The notes below the pieces were generated by a model. It did not search any database. It saw nothing but the letters and a program-made list of their open reading frames with translations, and was not told where the DNA came from. Of a stretch of 64,000 nucleotides of DNA, positions 12,411 through 26,588 are shown in pieces. Origin of the DNA: Letharia columbiana (Eukaryota > Ascomycota > Lecanoromycetes > Lecanorales > Parmeliaceae); contig NW_023501044.1 in NCBI RefSeq assembly GCF_014066305.1, forward strand, positions 1,230,283 to 1,294,282. Direction: 5' to 3'. A program made the position numbers and the translations under genes. Numbering within the stretch: position 1 is the first letter of the stretch; each line of letters starts with the position of its first letter.

Positions 12411-13029
12411 TATTTAATAAAAAGAGTTTAATCTTATTATTATTAGAGATAAAGATAAGATTTTTATTTAACTAACTCGAAAGAATTCTAAGAATTAAGA
12501 TTAAGATTTTAAGATTATTATTTATATTTATATTATTAATAAAAGTATAAATTCTATAAATATTAAAGTAAATAAACATTTATATCGAATACGAGTTTTT
12601 AATTAAATATAAATTAAACTATTTAAATTAAATATCGACCTCTAATATTAAAATATTATTATTTATCTAAATTTATTATTATTAATAATTCTTAACTTAA
12701 GGTTTTTATATTAGATATATAAATTATAATTAATTTTAATCTTTAAACTATTTCTATAACTAACTTTAAAAAATATTTTATTAAAATTTATAAAAATTAG
12801 CTATTAAAAAGATTATTTATTTTTTAAAACTTAATTAAATCTATAAAGATAGATTTTTATTTTATTAATATTTTTATAAGAAAGTTTAAAGAGAAATCGA
12901 ATATATTATATATTATAGATTTCTTAAAGAAAATTATATTACTATAAATAGATATCTTTAAATATTAAAAACTAGAAGATAAAAAGTAAATTAAAAAAAC
13001 TATTCGAAAAATATTAAAAATGATTTTAC
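12411..13029. other. AT-rich spacer without recognisable genes
   Basis: About 620 bp. The 300 bases 12,601-12,900 contain no CA and no TG dinucleotide at all, a clean illustration of the RIP footprint. Nothing else can be supported. Confidence 0.5.
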
Positions 13030-13031
13030 TA

Positions 13032-14084
13032 GTCGAAAAGATATAATATATCTTATAGAATATTTTATATTAAGTAATATTATATCGTACTCGAAAATAA
13101 TATAAATAGAGTTAAATACTATATTATTTTTCTAATATAGATTCGAGATCTTAATAGTATATATTACGATATAGTATATCTATAATATTATACTATAGAA
13201 TAATATATATATAAGATATATCGACTAAGATTTCTATATTTTAAAGTATAAGTAGTTATTTTAATTTTTATTCTAGTTAATAATTAATCGTATAACTATA
13301 ATATCGTAGTATTTTACTATTATTACTATTATTATTATAGCTATTACTATTATAGCTATTACTATTATAGCTATTACTATTATAGCTATTACTATTATAA
13401 CTATTACTATTATCTCTATTACTATTATATCTATTATTAAAATATAGCTCTCGCGTATTTTAGCTACTATATCTTTTAGCTATCTAATTTTATACTATAT
13501 TTAAACTCTAGTCTCGAAGAGATTTTAGAGAATTAATTCGTTTATTCTATATATTATATATCTAATACTATAATAGCTATTATTATTATAGCTATTACTA
13601 TTATAGCTATTATTATTATAACTATTACTATTATAACTATTACTATTATAACTATTATTATTATAACTATTATTATTTATTATTAAAATAGCTTATTATT
13701 ATATAATAGTTATAGTAGTAGTAAATATAATAGTAATAGCTATAATAGTAATAGCTATAATAGAAATAATTATAATAAATAGTTATAATAGTAAGAGTTA
13801 TAATAGTAATAGCTATTATATTAAATTTATTAAATAAATATAGCTATTAATTAGAATAAAAACTAGAATAACTACTTATACTTCTAAATATAGAAATCTT
13901 AGTCGAGATATCTTATATATATATTATTCTATAATATACTATTATAGATATACTATATCGTAGTATATATTATTAAGATTTTATATTATATTAAATATAA
14001 AATTATATAAATATTAATATCTTATATCTTATTAGAGTATAGTATAGTAGATTAATATATTCTATTATATTATATCTTTTCGAT
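13032..14084. mobile_element. Y1: TA-flanked foldback element with minisatellite core
   Basis: The ends are inverted repeats of each other: (A/G)TCGAAAAGATATA at 13,032 and its complement ending at 14,084. The inverted similarity extends over roughly 240 bp on each side (13,032-13,270 against 13,845-14,084). TA dinucleotides at 13,030-13,031 and 14,085-14,086 would be the target duplication, as for Tc1/mariner/pogo-type elements. The centre holds two blocks of 15-bp repeats around a unique segment. There is no transposase frame, so it would be non-autonomous. A related, interrupted copy lies at 30,304-35,045. Confidence 0.65.
13310..13810. repeat. 15-bp minisatellite blocks in Y1
   Basis: Units of the form TATAGCTATTACTAT recur at 13,310-13,435 and 13,565-13,680, followed by reverse-complement-like units at about 13,700-13,810. 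A non-repetitive segment of about 120 bp (13,440-13,560) separates the blocks and reappears inverted twice in Y2 at about 30,892-31,010 and 31,118-31,240. Confidence 0.8.
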
Positions 14085-14249
14085 TAATATACTATTTTAA
14101 CTTAATTTAAAGCGTTTAAATAATAGAATTAAAATATTAATATCATTTAAAAATAAAATTAATTTTATTAAATTTAAATAAAATTCTTTTAATCTATCTT
14201 AGTAAAATTATTAAGCTATAGATTTTATATTAAACTCGCTAAAAGAGTA

Positions 14250-16420
14250 AAGCTATATTAAGAAGACTTTTTAGAGTTTCTTTTTAATTATTTTTATATC
14301 GACGTTTATATTATAAAAAAAGTTAATTTTAATTTATTATTAATTTAAGAAAGATAAATATTAAAATATATTTTAACGTCTATTCGCTCTTTAAGTAAGA
14401 TACTTTACTAAAGACTTTAGACGAATTAATAATCTTTTTATATATTAATTTAATTAAAGATTTTTTTTAATACTCTAATAAATTATTAGATTAATAAAAA
14501 AAATTACTTTTATTAATTCTTATCGAAGATAAGAATAATTAAAATCTTTATTATAAGTCTTAAAAATATTATAAATTTTTTCTAATATTAAATAAAAAGA
14601 CTTCTCGCTTTATATCTTTAATAGTTTATTCTAATCTATATTAATAATAATAATACTTTTTCGATATTCTTTACTAATTATATTAAATATCTTAATTAAA
14701 TATTAGATTTATTAAAAAAAACGCGAGATAACTCTCTTACTCTTTAAATATATTTTTATATATTTAAATATTATCGCTTTTAAATATTATATCTCTAAAT
14801 TTAATCTTAATATTATAAAAGAAAATATAAAAGTAATTTAAAAAATAATCTTTTTAAGAAATTTTAGATAATTAAAAATCGAACTAAATTTCTTTAACTA
14901 TTATTATAAATTTATAGAATATTATATAGCTATTATTAGATCTTTAACTAAATTTAAAAATAATTTTTTTTAAAAGAAGCTTTAATAAGAGTAAATCTCG
15001 ATAAAATTTCATAAAAAAGAAATGGATTTTAATTAATATTAATTTAGATTCTATAAAGATAGCTAAAACCTTTAAATTAAATAAGTTTATTATAAAATAT
15101 TTAATCTATAAATTAACTAGATATATTATAAGATTTAGAAGATTTAGAATTTTTTTAAAAATAAACTATATAATATATTAATATTAGCTTTTCTAAACTT
15201 TAATTATATATTTATATTATATATCGATAATAGTAAAAAAAAAGACTATAGAGTAATATTATATTAAGTTAATATTAGTAGAATTAGATAACTAGTTTTA
15301 TTTCTATCGCGTAATCTTAATAATATTAATACTTAATATTAAATTATAAAGTTAAAGACTAGCGCTTTAATTTAGATATTAATTAAGCTTTCTTAATTTT
15401 TTAATAATAGAAATTTTCTAATAATTACTAATTATATTACTTTAAAATCTATACTTTTAAATAAAATTAATAATTATCGCTTAATTTATTAAATAAGTAA
15501 GCTTTATACTTATCGATTTTTTAATCTAGAATAAAAATTATATATAGAATTAAAAGAATTTATAATAACGTTAATAAATTATCTCGATTTTTTATAAAAG
15601 ATTTATTTATAAAAGAAGCGTTAATAAAAGAATTATATATAACTAGTATTTTCTTTATAATAATATATAAATTAAAAAGAAATTTCTTAATAAAAAATTT
15701 ATAGCTTTATTTAATAATTTATACTTTAATTATATATAAAAATAAATCTAAAAGTAAATAAAGAAGATTAAATATTTAGAATTTAACTCGTAAATTATCT
15801 ATTAAATATATTATTTTAAAATTAATTCGAAACTCTTTTTATATACTAAATAAGAAATTAAATCGCCTTTATATTCTTAAAAAATAAATTTATAGAGTTT
15901 TAGAGTATAATTATAATTATTATATTTATAAGAGTATATATTAAATATATAATTAACTTTATAGCTTAATTTATCTTTTAAAGATATAAAAGATAATTTA
16001 AAAAAATATCGATAGCTATCTAATATATTAATTATTAAAATTCTCTTAATAAGTATTATATAAATAGCTTTAACTAATAAGAAGTTCTTAATAACTATTA
16101 AAAGAATTATCTATATGGTTTATAATTAAATTATCTCTAATTTTTAATAAATATAAATATATTCTAATAGTTATTAATAAGTTCTTTAAAATTCGTTTAA
16201 TTGATATTAAAGAATAAGAAAGATATAGTAGAAGTTTAGACGACTCGATATTTCGACTAGATATATAGATTTTAAAGAATCTTCTATAGATTAATCTTCG
16301 ATCGAGATCTTAAATTTATTAATAATATAGAATTCTTAATCTAGTTAATAATATATATATTAAATTAATTAAAACTAGAAAAGTAGACTATTATACCTCT
16401 AAAAATTCCTCGTTATCTAT
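14250..16420 (+). pseudogene. pol: Ty3-4 pol remnant: end of RT, RNase H, possible integrase
   Basis: On the plus strand an ILIY-type stretch near 14,626-14,680 marks the region after the RT active site. It is followed by the RT-RNase H connection (FFNYY.KF-like) at about 14,870-14,960. An RNase H domain with a YI(D/N)-(G/N)S core and an LFLSR-like segment lies at about 15,205-15,620. An integrase-like stretch around 16,110-16,420 is less certain. The type differs from Ty3-1, -2 and -3. No LTRs or target duplication were found, so it is probably truncated on both sides. Stops are dense and all TAA/TAG. Confidence 0.6.
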
Positions 16421-18442
16421 AAAGAAAGTTAGTTTATATAGAATTCTTAAAAAGATTAACGCCTTAATCTATAAATTAAAATTTCTATTTAATATATCTA
16501 AGATTTATCTAATTATTTAAATTATTTATCTAACGTAAACTAAGTTAAATTCTTTTAATAGAGAGATATCCTTCTCTATACTTATAATTATACTTATAAT
16601 TATTAAAATATAAAATAAGTATATAATAGAAAAGATTATATATTAAGAAAAATTAGAGAAAAAGAATAAAGATCGAGTACGCTAAAAAGAGTACTTCGAA
16701 ACTACTTAAAAATCTATAAGTATACTTCGAAAGAATATATTAAAAATAGTCGAGAAATTCGAAAAGTTAAGAATCTAGAAATAAGATTTTAAATTCTCGC
16801 TTTCTAAATAACTTAATCTATACTTATTAAGTAAGAATAAATTAAAATTAAGTAAAATATTTTAAACTTACATTTACTATATAATTATTATAATTCTACT
16901 CTTATTTATATTAGTATATCTCTATCTTATTTTAAACTAATAATATCTTATTCTAATTATATTTTATAACTCTTTATTAATATATAAATATTACGCGTAT
17001 AGATATTATTATAAAAATAGCGACGCTTCTATAATTCTTCGATAATATTATCTAGAAAAAGCTCGAATATAAATATAATAATATTTCTAGATAAGAGATT
17101 AAGTTTTATCTAATAAATTAATTTTATATTAAAGTAAATAATAACTATATTTAGCGTTTTTATTATAAATTATTACTATCTAAAACTTACTTAGAAAGAA
17201 ATTTAAAAATATCTTTCTAATATTTTTATACTCTTTAATATTAATAAAAGTATTATAACTAGTATTTCTTATATAAACGATTTTAAAGATTATTTAATAT
17301 CGATTTTATAATATAATAACGCGATACTTCTCGAGTATCTAACTAAATTTAAATCTAAAAATATTTTTAATCTTTATAATAAAATCTTTATAATATTAAA
17401 TATTTAATATCTCTATTTCTAAATCTAGAATACTCTATAACTACTAACTTAAAAAGTACTCTCTTATATTATAAATAGAGTTCTCTAGCGAGTTATCGAA
17501 AATATTATTAAACTCTTAAATGTTAATAAAAATCTATATTAATTAAATAAAGACGTTAGTCGCTATTCTTTTATCTTCTTATTTATTTCTATTTTTAATT
17601 ATAATAATTATTCTCTATTTAATATCTTTTAATTAATTTAAATTAAGATTTAGATATAGATATTAAAATAATTAAAAATCTTAAAAGCTTTTTATATTTA
17701 TTATTATAAGATCGCTAGAGAGATATTAATCTATAGAATAAGAGTAAAAACTTCTTATTCTTAAACTTTAATAATTATCTAAAAATTCGTTATAAAGTAT
17801 TATTAAGTATAGTTTTAAAAACGAATTAGAATTTAAACTACTTTAGAGAAATAATTAACGCTACTCTAAGAACTACTTTTAATTATATTAATCTTTAAAG
17901 TTTTTAATAAATTATTTAAAAAAACGTAGACGAAGTACTTTAATAGCTCTATTATAGTTTAAAGAAATTATTAAACTTTAATTAGAGTTAAGAATAAAAT
18001 AACTTTAAATTATATTTTTATAAATCTCTTATTTAATAGTATTAGCGTTATAAATATTATATTACTTATTAACTCTTAACTCGCTAGTCTTTATATCGAG
18101 TTTTTATATCTATTAGTATTAATACTAAATTTCTTATATTTATTAATATTAATATCGAGTTACTTATTAATTTTTAATTTATTAATATTAATATTATAAA
18201 TTATAAATTACTTATTTAATATAATCTTTATTACTTAAAAAGAATTTAAAATTTTAATAATTAATATAATAAATATAAATTTCTTTATTATTTATTATTA
18301 TTTTAATAGATTAATAAATTATTAGATTTTTAATAATTTAAATAATAGAGAGAAGTTTAAGAATACTCTATTATAGTTTTAAACTAACTACGCTAAAAAG
18401 CTAGAGTAATCTATTATTTATAGATTTTCTATCTATCTTATT
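16421..18442. other. AT-rich debris left of Ty3-2
   Basis: About 2 kb, possibly including the 3' part of Ty3-4. I could not identify LTRs, coding frames or inverted ends. It was contiguous with 29,043 onward before Ty3-2 inserted. Confidence 0.4.
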
Positions 18443-18447
18443 ATCGT
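18443..18447 (+). other. Target site duplication TATCG, left of Ty3-2
   Basis: Repeated exactly at 29,038-29,042 directly after the 3' LTR. Confidence 0.85.
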
Positions 18448-18619
18448 ATTACGATTTTAATAATCTTACTTATATTATAACTTAATTAAACTTAGTATAT
18501 TAAGATCTTTTAATCTTTCTATCTTATTATAAAGTTTATATTTATAATAATTCTATATAGATAGTATTCTCTTTATACTATAATATAGAGTTATTATATC
18601 TACTATTAAGTCTTTAATA
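18448..18619 (+). repeat. 5' LTR of Ty3-2, copy A
   Basis: 172 bp matching 28,865-29,037, with mostly transition differences and one single-base length difference. Its ends read TA...TA in place of the expected TG...CA. The large duplication starts inside this LTR, about 24 bases from its left end. Confidence 0.85.
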
Positions 18620-21600
18620 TAATATTATCTATCTTTCTTCTAGAGCGATAGTAATCTATTTATTAATTATATTAAATATATAATTAAGAAGAAAGTATAT
18701 TATTAAGAAGTTAGTAGTTATAGTTAAAGAAGCTTACTACTTAGAAGATTATTTAAAAAAAAGTCTTTTATTTATATAAAGGTTAATCTAATTAAATTAG
18801 ATAAGAATTTAAAAAAAAAAAATCTTTAATATATTAAAAGAAATAGATCTTAGATTAAATATTATTTATACTTTTACTAGTTTAATATTAACTATAAATT
18901 TCTTAATTCTAAATCTAGATAAATTATAAAGTTAAATCGTTATAGATAAGTTATAGATATATTATTATTTAGAAAAACTTAAAAATTTCGATAAGAAGAT
19001 TTTAAATATTATTATATTATTCGTATAATATAAAAGAAAGCGTTTTATCTTTAGAAGATATATTATTAAATCTAGTTTAAATTATAATAAAGTATAATTT
19101 ATAAATATTATCGAAGAAGAGTTAATTTTAATCTTTATATTTATTATTAGCTTATAGAATTTTATAAAAAGCGCTATTAATACTTCTAATACTTAATATA
19201 ATAGATTAAAAACTTTAATAGAGAGCTTTCGAACTACTAATCTTAATATTAAGATATTTTAAATATAAAATAAAGAATTTAATTAGAATATCGTTTAAGC
19301 TAAGATAAAGATATTAGTAATTACTATTTAGCTAAGTAATAATAATAATTAATTATTTTATAAGCGAGAAATTAATAATAGACTTTGAGATTTATATAAT
19401 AGATATCGTATTAATATTACGAAATTTATTAAAGAAATAAGAAACTTAAATAAGATTTAAAGTATAAAGAGTAATAGCTAAAGAAGTAATAATCTTATAT
19501 ATTAACTAATTTAAAAAACTTCGATAATAAGAATATAAAGATTATATCTTATTAGTCGAGTATTCTTATTAATAATATTTATTGAAACTTATATTATATC
19601 TCTATTATAAATCGCGTAGAGAGTATAAAATTAAATAAATAATATCTTAATATCTTAGATTTTTATAATATTAATAATTAAAATTAGTAGAATAGCTAGT
19701 ATTAATATCTTAAAGCGAAGTTTAAATAAAGCGTTATAATCTTTCTTATTAAGTTTAAGAAAATTAATTATATATAAAATTATTATAAGTTTACTATATA
19801 TAACGTTATTAAAATAAGAATAAATAAAAATATCTTAGATCTATATTAAATTATTTAAGAAATAATTAACGAATTAGATAATATATTTAAAATATATAAT
19901 AAGATTATTAAATTAAATATTAAGATATTTAGTTTTAAATATAATATAAGAGTAATAGATAAGAAAAAATTTATTAAAAACTTCTATATATAATTCTCTA
20001 TAATTATTACTCTCTTAAAATTTATAAGATATTTAATCTAAAATAATTAATATCTATACGCCTAAAATATCAAATTTTAAAATAATCTTTTAATATATTT
20101 TAAGAATTAGTTATTTTTTTATAATTATTAAATATAGATCTTTAGACTATTAATAATATATTAAGTCTAAAAAATAAAAAAAAATTAAAAAAACTAATAA
20201 TACTTATAGAAACTTTATCCCCTCGAATAATTAGCGTAATATTTTATTTACTAAAAAAATTAATAGTACTATTATCGAAGATTTTTATATATAAAAATAT
20301 AAATATCTTAAATTATTAGTAGATAGAATTCGAAAAGAAGATAAATATTTTAAATATTTAAAGATTAGATATCGTTTTAGTAATAATAATACTCTATATA
20401 AAAATATAGATTTAATAATAAAAGAATAAGTTAATATAATTCTAAAAGTCGTCGATATTAAGAAGAACGTCTTCGTCGAATTATTATAAGAATTAGAAAA
20501 TTAAAAATTTCTAATTAAGTCGTTATTAGAGATCTAAAAGTCTTATATATAAAAATTAAAAAGTTAGAAAGAGAAAGAATACTCGCTTTCGTCTCTCTAT
20601 CCGCTTATATTATTACTATTAAAGTCTCTTTATAAAATAAACGCTAATTAAACTTTTATAAGAAAATTATTATATAAAGAGAATAAATTAAGATTAATTA
20701 TCTCTTAAATATTAAAGCTTTAATATTAAGTTTTATTAATATATTTTTTATTAAATTAAATAAGCTATTTAAAGTAATATTTATATAATTCTATAGATTA
20801 TAACTAGCTAATAATAAGTCTATCTTTATATTTAATATTATATATATAATTTTAATAAAACTTATTTTAGAAAATTATATAAAAGAACTTTAATATTTAA
20901 TTATCTTATTAAAATAATTTAATATTATTTTAGATATATTATAGCTAGAATAATATAACTCTTATATATTCTTTAAATCTAGAATTATTATAGTTAATTT
21001 AGAGTTATTATATATCTAACTATTTATTATATAATAAATTCGTTATTATCTAAAATAATAATAAGTCTTTAAAAAAGAATTTAAATTATATAATAAAAAT
21101 TATATTTAAAAAAAAAGATATAATAAAGATTATCGCTTATATATTTATTAAGATAATTAAGAAATTAAAGAATTAAGTTATTATTATATAGTTCTAAGAC
21201 TTTAAATAATTTTTTAATTTTATTAATAAGAAAGTAAAATTTATTACTAATATCGCCGCTATTATAATAGAAGATTATAAAAAATTCTTTTATAAGTTAA
21301 GAAAGAAATTCTTAATTATAAAATAGTTATAGAAATAAGTTTTTATAGTATATTATAAATAGCTAGATATTTAAATTCTTATTAAAATTAATAAACTTTC
21401 TTTTTATCGCTCTATTAATTACGAAATAGATCTTAAAAAAGAAGTTATTTTAATATATATTAGGGCGCGAACTACTTAGTAGTAAAAAGCTAGCTAAGCA
21501 TTATAAAAATACTAAGAATATCATTATAATTAAATATATTTATAATATTATATTTAATTAATTCTTTAAATTCTTTTTATAACGATATCTAAGAAATAGA

Positions 21601-22600
21601 TTATATCGTCGATTAATCTTAGAATATATAAGATTCTCTATAGTCTTATAATTATCGTAATAAATTATAGTAAATATTATCGAGTAGATATATATATTAT
21701 AATTAAATATCAATTATTCTAAAAAGGTTAAGCGAGACTCGCTCTATACTTAAGAGTATATGTTCTTAAAAGCGTTAAGTAACTACTTATAATATATCTT
21801 ATCGTTATTCTTATTCTTATCCTCGTTATTCTTATTCTTATTATTCTTATTTTTATTATTCTTATTTTTACTCGTAGTAATAATATCGATAATATCGTTA
21901 TATAGCTTTAGAATAGTATTATATTTATAGAGAATTCGAGTATCTTCTAAGCTATTCTATCGTATCTCGAAGCTCTTTATCTCGCTCTACTTATTAAATA
22001 TAAATAGAATTCTTTAAATAATAAGTATTATAATCTTATTAAGTGAAAAGATTATAATCTCGATATAAATCTTATATATTAAAGATTAAACGTTATATAA
22101 AATCTTAATAGCGAAATTTAAAATTATTATATCGATAAGAAGAATCGAGAAGAAGTCTAATAGATAATTTATTAAAGTCTTTAAATATATATTAAAAAGA
22201 TTTATAAGATATTATAGACTAAGATTAATAGCGTATTATTATATTATAAAATATAAGATCTCGACGTTATTATAGATTTTATTAATTTCTCTAAAATTAT
22301 AGCTAATTTTAAAAGCGTAATTATAAAAGAGTATACTTATTTTTCTATTATTAACGCTTTTTTTAATAACGATTCGTAGTATATATAATAGTAGAAGAAG
22401 AGATATTATAATCAAAAAGAGTTAACTAAGATATAATTTATAGAGATAAAATTCTTTTAGAGAAGAAACGAAGAGAGATGAAGATAAAGTTAAGATTATT
22501 AATAAAATTTAATATTCGTAATTAAGAAATTTAGTTACTTCTCAAATAGATATCTAGCTTTCTTAATTTAAATCTTAATAATACTTTTTAAAACTTATTA
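18620..22600 (+). pseudogene. Ty3-2 gag/protease region, copy A, not readable
   Basis: This is the 4 kb between the 5' LTR and RT, where Gag and protease must have been encoded. Stops are too dense for me to place capsid, zinc knuckle or protease motifs. It is about twice the usual length for gag plus protease, so an additional nested insertion is likely. A slightly GC-richer patch near 21,460-21,510 and a TTATTC microsatellite near 21,800 are candidates for foreign material. Confidence 0.4.
21798..21870 (+). repeat. TTATTC microsatellite, copy A
   Basis: A short imperfect run of TTATTCTTATTC-type hexamers within the Ty3-2 5' coding region. The same tract occurs in copy B at about 48,433-48,505. 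Confidence 0.75.
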
Positions 22601-25600
22601 ATAGAAAGAAAGCTAGTTTTCTAATTATCGAAAAGAGCTTATAAGCTCTTTAGAGATTAGATATTAATTATAAAGAAATATATTAATAAGATATTAGAAA
22701 AAGTTTTTTTTTATATAATATCTATTCTAATAGTAAAGAAAATTAAATAGAGAATTTAGATTATACGTAAACTATAAAGCTCTTAATATACTTATTATTC
22801 TTAATTAAAATACTTATTTATTAATTAAAGAGATTCTTATTAAATTATACGCGATAAGAATATATAGTAAATTCGATATTATAATCGCTTTTAACGAAAT
22901 TAAAATAAAAAAGACTTATAAGAAAAAAATCGTAATTCTTATTTAATATAATCTATTCGAATATATAGTAATATCTTTCGAGTTATATAATATCCTTATC
23001 ACTTTTTAAATATTTATTAATAATATCTTACGCGAATATCTAAATATATTCTATATTATCTATTTAGACGATATTCTTATTTATATTAATATTAAAAATA
23101 AGTATAATTAATATATAGAAAGAGTATTAAAGAAACTTAAATAAGTTAATCTTTATCTTAATATTAATAAATATAACTTTTATATTATTAAAATTTAATA
23201 TCTAAAATTAATTATTATAATAAAAGAAGTAAAAATAAATATAAAGAAAATTAAAATTATTACTTAATAAAAGCAATTTAGATATATTAAAGATATATAA
23301 ATATTCTTAAAATTCGCTAATTTCTATCGAAAGTTTATTATAAGATACTCTAAAGTCGCTATATTTTTAATAAACTTTATTTATACTTAATAGAAGAAAG
23401 ACTTTATCTACTTATAGACTTAAGAGTACTTTAAATAACTTACTTTTAAAATACTTAAAAAAGCTTTTATTACTATTTTTATATTTATTTATTTTAATCT
23501 AAATAAAAAGATTTAGCTAGAAATAAACGTGTTTAATTTTATAATTATTACTATTCTATCGTAAGAAAATAAAGATAAAATATTTAAATCTACGAAGGTT
23601 ACTATCGAAAGTTCTAAATATTAAAATTAAAACTTTAAAAGTCTTAATATTCTTAATAAATATCTTAAATATCTTAAATATTAATACTTTATATAGTAGC
23701 GATATTAATACTATATATATAAAGTATATATATATAATATATATAATAGCGATATTACTATATATATATAAGATATATAATTACGATATTATTATATATA
23801 TAGTAGTAATAGTAGCGTAATACTATAAATACTTACGCTAATAAGAATATTATAAAAAATAGAAAATAGAAGAAGAATATAAAGCTTTTTAATATATATT
23901 TAATATATATTTAGTATAATAAGTAAATATCTTCTTACTACTCTCTAATCTTAAATAATATCTAATATTTAGAGTATTAATTATAACGACGAAATTAGAT
24001 TATAAATACTCGCTTTAATTAAAGCTAGAATTATAAATAAAATTATTATTATAATTACTAAAATATCTTATTATATAATTAAACGTCTTTAGAATTAAGT
24101 CTATATCGAGGCTGAAAAGCAATAGACCTATTACTAAAAGTATAAATTATTATAAAAGAGAATTTAAAAGTAAATAGAGCGTATATCTAGATATATTATC
24201 AAAGTTATTTATTTATGAGATAATAACGAATATTATAAAAATTGTAAAGAAGAGAATAAGTAGCTTTATAATTTAGCTAACTAAGTAAATTAGTATATAT
24301 ATAATTATATAAAATATCGTATATAGATTATAAAGCTATTTAAGAAATTTATTAAAATACTAAAAATATTAAGAATACTAAGAGTTTTAGCGTATATTTA
24401 AAACTTTCGATAATAATTTTTATATAGTATTTCTTTTTAAAAAGATATCTTCTATAGAGTATAACTATAATATTTATAATAAGAAACTTATAATTATAAT
24501 ATAGATTTTTAAAAAATAATATTTTAAATTAGCTAATGCTTCTATCGAGAGCTTTATTAAAATTATTTTAAATTATAAAAATTTATAATATTTTATATTC
24601 TCTAAATAATTTAACTCTTACTAAATAAGATAGATAAAGTTTCTCTTTAAATTTAATTTTTATATTATTTATCGCTTTAGAAAATAAAGTATTAAACTTA
24701 ATAATCTTATTCGATAAGTAAGAGATCTATCTAAAAACGAGAATAACGATTATACTCGTTATTAATATTATATAATTTTTAAAAATAATAATCTTAATAA
24801 AGATATTAAGAATATTATATATCTTATTATTATACTTCTAGATAATATAAGAAAAAATATTATATCTTTAATTATAATACTATATAAATTTAATAAATAA
24901 GATAATATTAATAATAATAAGTCTAATAAAGAATTATTATTAGAAATCTCGATAGAGATTTCTTAAAAGAAGTTTTTAAAAGAATTAAGAGAAGTTTTTA
25001 TTATTAATATTTCTAAGTTATTATATTAGATAAGAGACGCTTATAATTATAATAATATTATTTAAAAAATTATTTAATTAAAGATATCTAGATAAAAAAA
25101 ATTATTATTTAAGATAATTAAGAATAATCTTAAATTAAAACTAAGTAATTATTATCTTTATAATAGATTATTATATATTAATAATAGATTATATATATCG
25201 AATATTCTCGAATTATAAATTAAAATTATTAAAGATATTTACGATTTTTTATTTAAAGATTATATTAATAGATTATTAATCTATAATAAAGTAAGTAAGC
25301 TTTACTACTAGCTAAGAATAACGAATTTTATTACTCGCTATATTAAGCGCTATTATATTTATAAAAAATTTAAATTTTATAAAGAGAGTAAATAAGATTT
25401 ATTTAAATTTCTTTTTATTCTTAAATAATATTAATAAGATATTTCTATTAACTTTATTACGCTATTATCTATTTATCTTAAATATAAATATTTTTATTAA
25501 TATATTATAATAATTATAGATAAACTTAATAAGAAGAAGAAATTTATTTTTTTAAATTTTCTAGAAATAGAGATAGTACTTTAAATTCTTATTAAATTTA

Positions 25601-25990
25601 TCTAATAAGAGAAAGAATATATATTTATTATTATTTTAAATCGAGATATTTAATTTACTATATATTTCTAGAGAAAACTATATAAAAGATTTAAGATTAA
25701 ACTTAAATTTTTTATTATATTTTATTTTGAAGTTAATAAATAAATAAAAAACGCTAACGCTACTCTAAAGTAATATTTTAGAGTTTATATTAATTATAAT
25801 TAAGATAATTAGATAAATCTATTATTAATAATAAAGTTCGAAGCTAATTTCGATAAAAACCCCTTATTAAATATATTATTATTTCTTCTTATTAAATAAT
25901 ATATTTCTTATTTAAAAATAAAGTTTTTTTATTTTTTAAAATTAATTCGTTAATTAAAGAGCGAAGAGAGATATTAAATTTATTAATAGA
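22600..25990 (+). pseudogene. pol: Ty3-2 pol, copy A: RT, split RNase H, integrase
   Basis: RT runs from about 22,650 to 23,350. Its YLDD box is intact at 23,061-23,072, followed by the ILIY stretch and, near 23,310-23,340, the NFYRKFI connection. The RNase H starts at about 23,517 in the same frame, is interrupted by M1 at 23,602, and resumes at 24,416 with the NYNIYNKKL-type segment, ending near 24,700. The integrase core lies at about 25,290-25,900, with its second catalytic Asp region at 25,638-25,660 and the catalytic Glu position now Lys near 25,750. A chromodomain-like stretch near 26,340-26,480 is too mutated to be sure of. Stops are all TAA/TAG. Confidence 0.85.
23602..24413. mobile_element. 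M1, copy A: TA-flanked TIR element inside RNase H
   Basis: An 812-bp insert beginning CTATCGAAAGTT and ending with the near-complement AACTTTCGATAA. Imperfect terminal inverted repeats extend about 55-60 bp (left 23,602-23,660, right about 24,355-24,413). TA at 23,600-23,601 and again at 24,414-24,415 is the target duplication. Removing the element and one TA rejoins the RNase H frame of Ty3-2 exactly (codon 23,601+24,416-24,417), direct evidence that it is an insertion. Its interior contains short TATATA-rich and AT/GCG runs and no transposase frame, so it looks like a MITE of a TA-targeting superfamily (Tc1/mariner/pogo type). Confidence 0.85.
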
Positions 25991-26588
25991 TTTATTAAAA
26001 AGATTAATATTATAAAAAATTATCTAAAAAGTTAATTTAAATAAGTATAAGCTTTATAAAAGAAGTAAACTAATTATTATTAACTCTTAATATTAGAATT
26101 TAAGATTAAAAATATAATTATATTTAATAATAATAAAATTAAAATTATACGCTCTAATAAATTATTAGACTATAAAAAATTAAAATTATTTTGCTTATAA
26201 ATTAAAACTCTCGATATTTATAAATAATATCTACTTTATCTTTTATTTATAACTATTATATTTTATTAATAATAATCTATTATTAAAATAAATTAAATCT
26301 TTATCGCTATTTATCGATATTAATAAATAAATAAAAATTATAATATTAAAGAAATAATTTAATTTAAATTAAATAAAAATAAAATTCTTTAATTAATAAG
26401 AGAGAAAATCTAATATATAAGATTAAATATAAAAACTCTAAAATTAAGAAAAATTTATTTTAATAACTATTTATAAATATAATAGGATATTTATATCTAA
26501 TAATAGACTTCTTTTATTATTACCTCGAGATTATTAATTCTTATTTATTATTTAAAAATTTTTTAAAATAATCTTTTTTATTAGCGTT

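Noticed and set aside
13310..13810. CRISPR array
   Set aside because: The repeats are contiguous 15-bp units without unique spacers, and they lie in a fungal-type foldback element.
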